From: Streptoverticillium olivoreticuli subsp. olivoreticuli | Lineage (GTDB): Bacteria > Actinomycetota > Actinomycetes > Streptomycetales > Streptomycetaceae | NCBI RefSeq assembly: GCF_003391135.1 | Contig: NZ_CP031455.1 | Location: 2,565,501 to 2,629,500, forward strand | Length of the DNA stretch: 64,000 nt | Direction of reading: 5' to 3' | Notes under the pieces: generated by a model | Database searches by the model: none | What the model was told of the DNA's origin: nothing | What the model saw: the letters and a program-made list of their open reading frames with translations, nothing else | Made by a program: the position numbers and the translations under genes | Shown: one piece after another, positions 58,407 to 64,000 of the stretch | Numbering within the stretch: position 1 is the stretch's first letter | Layout of the letters: each line of letters begins with the position of its first letter

Positions 58407-59156
58407 ATGCGCTCCACCGTCTCCCGCCACCGCCTGACCGCCGCCCACAAGCTCTCCGCCGCCGGCCTGACCGCCGCGGGCCTCACCGCCCTCGCCCTCG
58501 CCGCGGTCCCCGGCCAGGCCACCGCCGCCCAGTCCATCGACGTCAAGCACGTCGCCTGGACCACCCACGACGCCGGCACCAGCGACCAGGAGCAGCAGGA
58601 GCGCCTCACCCAGGCCACCGGCCAGGCAGCCGACCGGGCGAAGACCGAAGCCGCAGCGCAGCACAGGACCGCCACCGACGCCGCCGCCAGGACCGCCGCC
58701 CAGGCCAAGGCCAGGGCCGAGCAGGACCGCGCCGCCAAGGAAACCGCCAGCCGCTCCCAGGACCGCACCCCCGTCCAGAACACCCCCGCCGCCCCCGCCC
58801 AGCAGGCCCCGGCCCCGGCCCCCGCGAAGGCCTACGGCGACAACCTCGACGGCTGGATCAACCAGGCCCTGGACATCATGCACACCAAGGGCATCCCCGG
58901 CACCTACGAAGGCCTCAAGCGCAACATCATGCGCGAGTCCACCGGCAACCCCCAGGCCATCAACAACTGGGACTCCAACGCCGTCGCCGGCATCCCCTCC
59001 AAGGGCCTGCTGCAGATCATCGACCCGACGTTCAAGGCCTTCCACGTCGAGGGCACGTCCTGGGACATCTACGACCCGGTCGCCAACATCGTCGCCTCCT
59101 GCAACTACGCCGCCAAGACCTACGGCTCCATGGACAACGTCAACTCCGCCTACTGA
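58407..59156 (+). CDS. secreted lytic transglycosylase-like protein
   Basis: 249 aa from the ATG at 58407. Signal peptide (about 1-40, ending GQATAA), then an Ala/Gln/Arg-rich coiled or disordered linker (about 55-140) and a C-terminal SLT domain with catalytic Glu in NIMRESTGNPQAIN and the GLLQIIDPTFKAF block. It should cleave or bind peptidoglycan outside the membrane. No LysM or other wall-binding domain is present. Such genes in Streptomyces are used in germination and branching. A 20-bp stem terminator follows. Confidence 0.92.
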   Translation: MRSTVSRHRLTAAHKLSAAGLTAAGLTALALAAVPGQATAAQSIDVKHVAWTTHDAGTSDQEQQERLTQATGQAADRAKTEAAAQHRTATDAAARTAAQAKARAEQDRAAKETASRSQDRTPVQNTPAAPAQQAPAPAPAKAYGDNLDGWINQALDIMHTKGIPGTYEGLKRNIMRESTGNPQAINNWDSNAVAGIPSKGLLQIIDPTFKAFHVEGTSWDIYDPVANIVASCNYAAKTYGSMDNVNSAY

Positions 59157-59185
59157 CCGGACCGACACACAGCGGGAACCTCACG

Positions 59186-59230
59186 CGCCGAAGGGCGGCG
59201 GCACCACACCGGTGCCGCCGCCCTTCGGCG
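59186..59230. terminator. bidirectional terminator between transglycosylase and S4 gene
   Basis: A perfect 20-bp stem (CGCCGAAGGGCGGCGGCACC arm) with a five-base loop between convergent genes. Confidence 0.8.
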
Positions 59231-59233
59231 TAC

Positions 59234-59614
59234 TCAGAGGCCCTGCAGACGCTCCAGTTCGCGCCGGTCCCGCTTGGTGGGGCGGCCCGCGCCGCGGTCG
59301 CGGACCGGTACCGCCGCGAGCGCGGTGGGCGGCGGCGGGGGCGGGCTGTTGTCGACGTAGCACTCGGCCGCGACGGGGGCGCCGACCCGCTTGCGGATGG
59401 TCCGGGAGACGACGACGATCCGCTCGTGCCCGGCCAGCCGGAGCCGCACCTCGTCGCCGGGGCCCACCGTCTGGGCCGGTTTGGCGCGCTCGCCGTTGAC
59501 GCGCACGTGACCCGCGCGGCAGGCGGTCGCGGCCTGGGAACGCGTCTTCGTCAGCCGCACGGACCAGATCCAGCTGTCGACCCGTACGGTCCCGGTCTCC
59601 TCGTCTGAAGCCAT
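59234..59614 (-). CDS. S4-domain RNA-binding protein (Hsp15-like)
   Basis: 126 aa. The S4 domain is at the N-terminus (VRVDSWIWSVRLTKTRSQAATACRAGHVRVNGERAKPAQTV in sequence order) and is followed by a beta strand and a Pro-rich spacer, then a basic tail (GRPTKRDRRELERL) typical of Hsp15. It probably binds free 50S subunits carrying nascent chains under stress. Monocistronic. Confidence 0.9.
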   Translation of the reverse strand: MASDEETGTVRVDSWIWSVRLTKTRSQAATACRAGHVRVNGERAKPAQTVGPGDEVRLRLAGHERIVVVSRTIRKRVGAPVAAECYVDNSPPPPPPTALAAVPVRDRGAGRPTKRDRRELERLQGL

Positions 59615-59672
59615 GACCCGACTCTAGTACCGGAGTACCGGCGGTCGGGCGCGCGTGATGTCACGGCTCGGC

Positions 59673-61118
59673 TCACGACAGCGCCTCACGGCAGGCCGAG
59701 GCCAGTCGGGCCACGCCTTCGGCGAGTTCGGCCGTGCCGGCCACCGCGGCGAAGCTCAGGCGCAGGTGCGGGGCGGCGGACTCGGCGGCGTGATAGGGGC
59801 GCCCGGGGGCGACGGCGACGCCCGCGCGCAGCGCCGCGGCCGCCAGCGCGGCCTCGTCCGTGCCGTCCGGCAGCCGGGCCCAGACGTGGAAGCCGCCGGG
59901 CGGCACGAACTCCACTTCCAGCTCCGGGAGTTCCCGGCGCAGGGCGGTGAGCAGCGCCTCGCGCCGGGTGCGCAGCTCGGCCGCGACCGTGCGGTGGTGA
60001 CGGGGCCAGGCGGGCGAGCCGACGAGTTCGAGCGCGGCCTCCTGGAGCGGGCGGGGCACGAAGAAGCTGTCGACGACCTGGATGGCCCGCAGCCGTTCCA
60101 GCACCGGGCCCCGGGCGGCGAGGGCGCCGACGCGCAGGCTGGGCGAGGTGGCCTTGGTCAGGGAGCAGACGTGGACGACGATGCCGTCGGGGTCCTCCGC
60201 GGCGAGCGTGGGCGGCAGCGGTGGGGCGTCCTCGTGGGCGAGGCGGCGGGCGAAGTCGTCCTCGACGACGAAGGCACCGGCCGCGCGGGCGGCGCGGACG
60301 ACCTCGCGGCGCCGGTCGTCGGCCAGGACGGCCCCGGTGGGGTTCTGGAAGAGCGGCTGGCAGGCGAAGACGCGGGCGCCGCTCACCCGGAACGCCTCGG
60401 CGAGCAGATCGGTGCGCACCCCCCGCGCGTCCGTCGGCACGGGCACGAGCCGCAGCCCGGAGGCGCGCGCCGCGGCGACCATGCCGGGATAGGTCGGGGA
60501 CTCGACGAGCACGGGGGCGCCGGGCGGGGCGAGGGCGCGCAGGGCGGTGGTGAGCGCGCTCTGGCCGCCCGCGGTGATCAGCACGTCGGAGGGGGCGACC
60601 GTGCCGGCCGGGCCGCCGATCTCGCGGGCGAACCACGCGCGGAGCTCGGCGACCCCTTCGAGGGGCGGGCGGCCCCAGGCGCCCGGGCGGCGGCCGGCCC
60701 GGGCGAGGGCGGCGGCGAGGGCGCGTTCGGGCTGGAGGGTGTGGTGGAGGTAGCCGCCGCTGAGCTCGATGACGCCGGGTGGCGGTTCGGCGAGCGTGGC
60801 CAGCACCCCGGTGGCGTCGACGGTGCGGGGGACGGCGTCCCCGGCCGCCTCGGCGCTGAGGGCGACCTCCTGCCAGGACGTGTCGCCGAGGCGCGCGGGC
60901 GCGCCGTGCGGCGCGGCCCGGAAGGCGCCCGCGCCGGGGCGGGTGACGACCAGGCCCTCCGCGGCCAGGGCGGCGAGGGCCCGCGAGACGGTGACGGGGC
61001 TGACCCGGAAGCGCTCGATGAGGGCGCGGCTGGACGGCAGCTTCTCACCTGGAGAGTAGCGGTTCATCTCCCCGCGCAGGACTCCTGCCAGTTCCGCGAC
61101 GCTGTTACGCTCATGCAT
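59673..61118 (-). CDS. MocR-type GntR/aminotransferase regulator
   Basis: 481 aa from the ATG at 61118. The N-terminal GntR winged helix is at about 5-70 (YSPGEKLPSSRALIERFRVSPVTVSRALAALAAEGLVVTRPGAG). A fold-type I aminotransferase-like domain follows (about 100-481), with the PLP lysine candidate in VCSLTKATSPSLRVGALA. MocR regulators sense PLP or an amino compound and usually control a divergent gene. Here that is an EamA exporter whose start codon overlaps this one. Confidence 0.94.
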   Translation of the reverse strand: MHERNSVAELAGVLRGEMNRYSPGEKLPSSRALIERFRVSPVTVSRALAALAAEGLVVTRPGAGAFRAAPHGAPARLGDTSWQEVALSAEAAGDAVPRTVDATGVLATLAEPPPGVIELSGGYLHHTLQPERALAAALARAGRRPGAWGRPPLEGVAELRAWFAREIGGPAGTVAPSDVLITAGGQSALTTALRALAPPGAPVLVESPTYPGMVAAARASGLRLVPVPTDARGVRTDLLAEAFRVSGARVFACQPLFQNPTGAVLADDRRREVVRAARAAGAFVVEDDFARRLAHEDAPPLPPTLAAEDPDGIVVHVCSLTKATSPSLRVGALAARGPVLERLRAIQVVDSFFVPRPLQEAALELVGSPAWPRHHRTVAAELRTRREALLTALRRELPELEVEFVPPGGFHVWARLPDGTDEAALAAAALRAGVAVAPGRPYHAAESAAPHLRLSFAAVAGTAELAEGVARLASACREALS

Positions 61119-61121
61119 GAG
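61110..61121. promoter_or_regulatory. CTCATGCATGAG palindrome containing both divergent start codons
   Basis: A 12-bp perfect palindrome covers the ATG of the regulator (minus) and of the exporter (plus), which overlap by two bases. On the minus side TATCTT lies eight bases upstream of the ATG, consistent with a leaderless start. It is a candidate operator. Confidence 0.6.
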
Positions 61122-62094
61122 AGTGAAAGATAGCGCTACTCGCGCCGCGGCGATAGCAGTGAGCGGCCCGGCCGCCGTCGAGGGCGAGGCGGGGAACGGC
61201 TCCGCGCACACCGTCGGTCGTACGCGCCGATTCGGCCCCGCCACCGGGGGCACCCTGCTCGCCGCCCTCGGGGTGGCCGCGTTCTCCCTGACGTTCCCCG
61301 CGACCGTCTGGGCGCTGGAGGGGCTCGGCCCGTGGTCCGTCACCACGTGCCGGATGGTGCTGGCCGGGCTGATCGCGGCCGGTTTCCTGCTGGCGGGGCG
61401 CGTGCCGCCGCCCGCGCGGCGCCACTGGCCGGGGCTGCTCGCGGTCGCCGGTGGCACCGTCGTCGGATTCCCCCTGCTGACGACGCTGGCCCTGCGGACG
61501 TCCACGACCTCGCACGCCGCGGTGGTCGTGGGCCTGCTGCCGCTGACCACGGCCGCGTACGCGGCGGTGCGGACCCGTACCCGGCATTCGCGCGCCTTCT
61601 GGGCGGCGGCACTGGCGGGGGCGGCTGTGGTCATCGGCTTCGCCCTGCAACAGAGCGGTGGCACGCCGACGCTCGGCGACCTGTATTTGTTCGCCGCCCT
61701 GCTGGTGTGCGCGGCGGGCTACGCGGAGGGCGGCAGGCTGGCGCGGGAGATGCCGGGGTGGCAGGTGATCGGCTGGGCGCTCGTCGGCTGCCTGCCGGTG
61801 GCCGTGGCGGGTGCGGCGGCGGCTCTGTACGCCGAGCCCGCGCATCTCACCGGGCACACCGTCGCCGGGCTGCTGTGGCTGGCGGCGGGGTCGCAGTTCC
61901 TGGGCATGCTGGTGTGGTACCGCGGCATGGCCGTGATCGGTGTGGCCAGGGCGAGCCAGCTCCAGCTCGCGCAGCCGCTGCTGACCCTGGTGTGGTCCGT
62001 GTCGCTGCTCGGTGAACGGCTGACCCCGGCCGCGCCCGTCGCCGCGGTCGCGGTGCTCGTCTGCATCGCGGTGACCCAGCGCACGCGCGGGTAG
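61117..62094 (+). CDS. EamA/DMT-family exporter
   Basis: 325 aa; the ATG at 61117 or a GTG at 61123 could be the start. A soluble N-terminal tail of about 40 residues precedes ten membrane helices in two EamA halves ([82 protein letters not shown]). It probably exports an amino acid or related compound, and its partner regulator would respond to that compound. No Shine-Dalgarno is visible, consistent with a leaderless message. Confidence 0.9.
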   Translation: MRVKDSATRAAAIAVSGPAAVEGEAGNGSAHTVGRTRRFGPATGGTLLAALGVAAFSLTFPATVWALEGLGPWSVTTCRMVLAGLIAAGFLLAGRVPPPARRHWPGLLAVAGGTVVGFPLLTTLALRTSTTSHAAVVVGLLPLTTAAYAAVRTRTRHSRAFWAAALAGAAVVIGFALQQSGGTPTLGDLYLFAALLVCAAGYAEGGRLAREMPGWQVIGWALVGCLPVAVAGAAAALYAEPAHLTGHTVAGLLWLAAGSQFLGMLVWYRGMAVIGVARASQLQLAQPLLTLVWSVSLLGERLTPAAPVAAVAVLVCIAVTQRTRG

Positions 62095-62213
62095 CACGGT
62101 GCGGTCGGCGCTCCCCCGAATGCGCCGTAGAGCGGGCCATATGCCCCCGATCGCCGTAGAATTGACGGCACCCGAGCGCACCAGTGGAACCTCGATCGGA
62201 AGGATCACCGCCG

Positions 62214-62414
62214 ATGCATGCGAGCAAGGGCGACCGTTTGGTAACACACGGCCGGGTTGTCGGGGAGCACGACCACGTCGTGGAGATCGTCGAGGTGCTG
62301 GGGCCGAAGGGCACGCCCCCGTATCGCGTCCGCGCGGAGAACGGCCACGAGACGATCATGTCGCCGGGCCCGGACAGCGTGGTGGAGCACCGCAAGGCGA
62401 CGGACGGCGCGTAG
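62214..62414 (+). CDS. DUF1918 small protein
   Basis: 66 aa from the ATG at 62214 with AAGGA about eleven bases upstream. The DUF1918 SH3-like barrel sequence is clear: KGDRLVTHGRVVGEHDHVVEIVEVLG, then GTPPYRVRAENGHETIMSPGPDSVV. Conserved in actinobacteria; function unknown. A hairpin (GCAGCGTCC arms, 62429-62457) follows as terminator. Confidence 0.9.
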   Translation: MHASKGDRLVTHGRVVGEHDHVVEIVEVLGPKGTPPYRVRAENGHETIMSPGPDSVVEHRKATDGA

Positions 62415-62428
62415 CCGCCTGCCGCAGA

Positions 62429-62612
62429 GCAGCGTCCGGTCGGCCCATGGACGCTGCTGCACCGCGTGTCCTCGGACGCCGGACGGGCTTGATGTGGCCA
62501 AGCCGCCTTGGATCGTATCCAGGGATGAAGTCCCGAGGCCCGCACGATCAAGCCCGGCCGGCGATTGAGGCCACCCGCCGTGGGGGCACCCCCGGACGGA
62601 GTCCGGGGGAAC
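62429..62612. repeat. degenerate GC-rich intergenic repeats (third copy, split arms)
   Basis: After a short terminator, arms 62477-62493 (CGCCGGACGGGCTTGAT) and 62547-62563 pair with one mismatch, as in repeat copies 1 and 2, but 53 bases lie between them. A CCCCCGGAC/GTCCGGGGG hairpin ends the block. Confidence 0.6.
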
Positions 62613-62671
62613 AACGGACCCGCGCCTTCGAGCGGACCCAAGTCAACACCGGTCGGGCAGCGCCTCAGCCC

Positions 62672-63916
62672 TCACCGCGGTGGGCGCACCCTGCGCGGAT
62701 AGTGGTCGTGGACCACGCGTTCCATCGCCCCGATCCGGTCGTCGAGCAGCGATTTCGCCGAGAAGTACGCGTTCCCGAGCACCTCGCGGTGTGCGCCGCA
62801 CAGCGTGAGGTGGCGGGAGAGCTCGGCCGGGTCCTGCCAGGGTGCGGGCTGCGCGGGGTCGCCGGCGCGGTAGAGCGCCTCGCCGATGTAGAGGTGCACG
62901 CCGGTGCCCCGCACGGTCCGCGCCCACCACGGCACGAGCTCGGCGTAGTCCGCGTCCGGGAAGCCGATGGGCCAGTAGACCTGGGGGACGATGTAGTCGA
63001 TCCACTCCTCGCGCACCCACTTGCGGGTGTCGGCGCACAGGTCGTCGTATGTCTGCACCCCGGCCCGGGTGTCCGACCCCCGTGGGTCCGTCGCCCTGTT
63101 GCGCCAGACGGCGAACGGGCTGATCCCGAACCGCACATGACGCTTGCGCCGCTTGATGCGCTCGCCCATCTCCCGTACGAGCAGGTCGATGTTGTCGCGC
63201 CGCCAGGCCCCCCGGTCGGGGTGGCCCGCGCCGTAGCGCTCGTACGCCGCGTCGTCGTCGAAGCGCTGCCCGGCCACCGGGTAGGGGTAGAAGTAGTCGT
63301 CGAAGTGCACGCCGTCGAGGTCGTAGCGGGCGACGGGGTCGAGCATCGCGTCCTGGACGAAGCGCCGCACCTCGGGCAGGCCCGGGTTGTAGTAGAGCTT
63401 CCCGCCGTACGGCACCACCCAGTCGGGGTGCAGCCGCGCCGGGTGGGTGGGGATCAGCCGGCCGGGGTCGGTGTGGTTGGCGATGCGGTAGGGGTTGAAC
63501 CAGCCGTGCAGTTCCAGGCGGCGCTCGTGCGCCGCGCGCACCGCGAAGGCCAGCGGATCCCAGCCCGGGTCGCCGCCTTGAGTCCCCGTCAGATACTCCG
63601 ACCACGGCTCGTACGGCGAGGGCCAGAACGCGTCGGCGGTGGGCCGGAGCTGGAGGAGCACGGCATTGAGCCGGCGCTCCACCGCGGCGTCGAGGAGGTC
63701 CAGCAGCTCGTCCTGCTGCCTGCCGGGATCGAGGCCCGGCGCGGACGGCCAGTCGATATTGCCGACGGTGGCGACCCACAGGCCGCGGAACTCGCGCTTC
63801 CGGCGAGTGCCGCTCGAGTCGGCGTCACCGAGCGCACCCGCCTCACCCGTAGTCAGCATCGCGGACATCACGCCCGCGGCCGCCACGGTGAACCCTCTTC
63901 GGCTCATACGCCCCAT
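62672..63916 (-). CDS. Tat-exported GH10-like glycosidase (GHL10/DUF187 family)
   Basis: 414 aa from the ATG at 63916 with AAGGAG upstream; ATG 63907 is close. A twin-arginine signal (SRRGFTVAAAGVMSAML) precedes the catalytic domain. GHL10 blocks are visible: EFRGLWVATVGNIDWPS, LDLLDAAVERRLNAVLLQLRPTADAFW, LHGWFNPYRIAN, VHFDDYFYPYP and IDYIVPQVYWPIGFPDADY. It should hydrolyse an extracellular glycan. The likely substrate is a cell-wall or exopolysaccharide, which cannot be fixed from sequence. It ends the window, and no gene is visible after 63917. Confidence 0.92.
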   Translation of the reverse strand: MGRMSRRGFTVAAAGVMSAMLTTGEAGALGDADSSGTRRKREFRGLWVATVGNIDWPSAPGLDPGRQQDELLDLLDAAVERRLNAVLLQLRPTADAFWPSPYEPWSEYLTGTQGGDPGWDPLAFAVRAAHERRLELHGWFNPYRIANHTDPGRLIPTHPARLHPDWVVPYGGKLYYNPGLPEVRRFVQDAMLDPVARYDLDGVHFDDYFYPYPVAGQRFDDDAAYERYGAGHPDRGAWRRDNIDLLVREMGERIKRRKRHVRFGISPFAVWRNRATDPRGSDTRAGVQTYDDLCADTRKWVREEWIDYIVPQVYWPIGFPDADYAELVPWWARTVRGTGVHLYIGEALYRAGDPAQPAPWQDPAELSRHLTLCGAHREVLGNAYFSAKSLLDDRIGAMERVVHDHYPRRVRPPR

Positions 63917-64000
63917 ATGCGGCCCACTCCTTGTCGGATCGGTCACACCATACGGACAGAGCATGCCCGCCCCGGCACCCTCGGCACCGCACGGCGCGGA

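Overview
The window is 64 kb of high-GC actinobacterial chromosome, almost certainly a Streptomyces. The evidence is strong G/C bias at third codon positions, many GTG starts, 4-nt ATGA/GTGA overlaps between operon genes, an SsgB sporulation protein, a membrane Ser/Thr kinase, monomeric isocitrate dehydrogenase, an ECF41 sigma factor and Streptomyces-type GC-rich palindromic repeats. From memory, the gene order for roughly the first 45 kb resembles the conserved core seen in S. coelicolor (thrS, ssgB, cobT, metNIQ, argCJBDR). Coordinates and residues were read from the sequence; no searches were run.

Layout. 1-7.6 kb: a lipoprotein and a Tat-type deacetylase-like protein, a HIT hydrolase, thrS, a DUF4365 nuclease-like/unknown gene pair divergent from a DnaQ-like exonuclease, and two tRNA-Val(CAC) genes flanking an SRPBCC gene. 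A two-repeat CRISPR-like remnant lies between the HIT gene and thrS. 7.6-14.5 kb: small membrane proteins, ssgB, a CGNR regulator, a DsbA-like protein, a tandem GNAT, pabC/pabB (p-aminobenzoate for folate) and a six-tRNA cluster (Gly, Cys, four Val-GAC). 14.5-24.2 kb: a Ser/Thr kinase, an rRNA/tRNA methyltransferase and a cobalamin set: cobL (ring methylation/decarboxylation), a giant BluB-CobT fusion (lower-ligand synthesis and activation) and cobA/cysG (precorrin-2/sirohydrochlorin). 24.3-33.6 kb: a GNAT, the metNIQ methionine importer behind a Met/Cys-rich leader peptide, two membrane proteins, a sigma-like factor, a secreted glycerophosphodiesterase with a possible PHO box, a PlsC-type acyltransferase and a secreted esterase.

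33.7-45.4 kb: a TetR-MFS operon with an operator palindrome, then arginine biosynthesis in two blocks (argG-argH and argC-argJ-argB-argD-argR) separated by tRNA-Pro and an amidohydrolase. ARG-box-like sites precede argG and argC. 45.4-55 kb: a SpoIIE-type phosphatase, an FtsW/RodA-like protein, monomeric Icd, a long inverted GC-rich repeat and a four-gene operon (hydrolase, acyltransferase, histidine kinase, response regulator).

55-64 kb: a stand-alone KAS-II, an ECF41 sigma factor divergent from an AhpD-like protein with two face-to-face ECF41 promoters, a second repeat copy, a secreted lytic transglycosylase, an S4 RNA-binding protein, a MocR regulator/EamA exporter pair with overlapping start codons, a DUF1918 protein and a Tat-exported GH10-like glycosidase. 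No prophage, insertion sequence, secondary-metabolite cluster or cas gene was seen. The most interesting signals are regulatory: small leader ORFs, divergent promoters and structured repeats.
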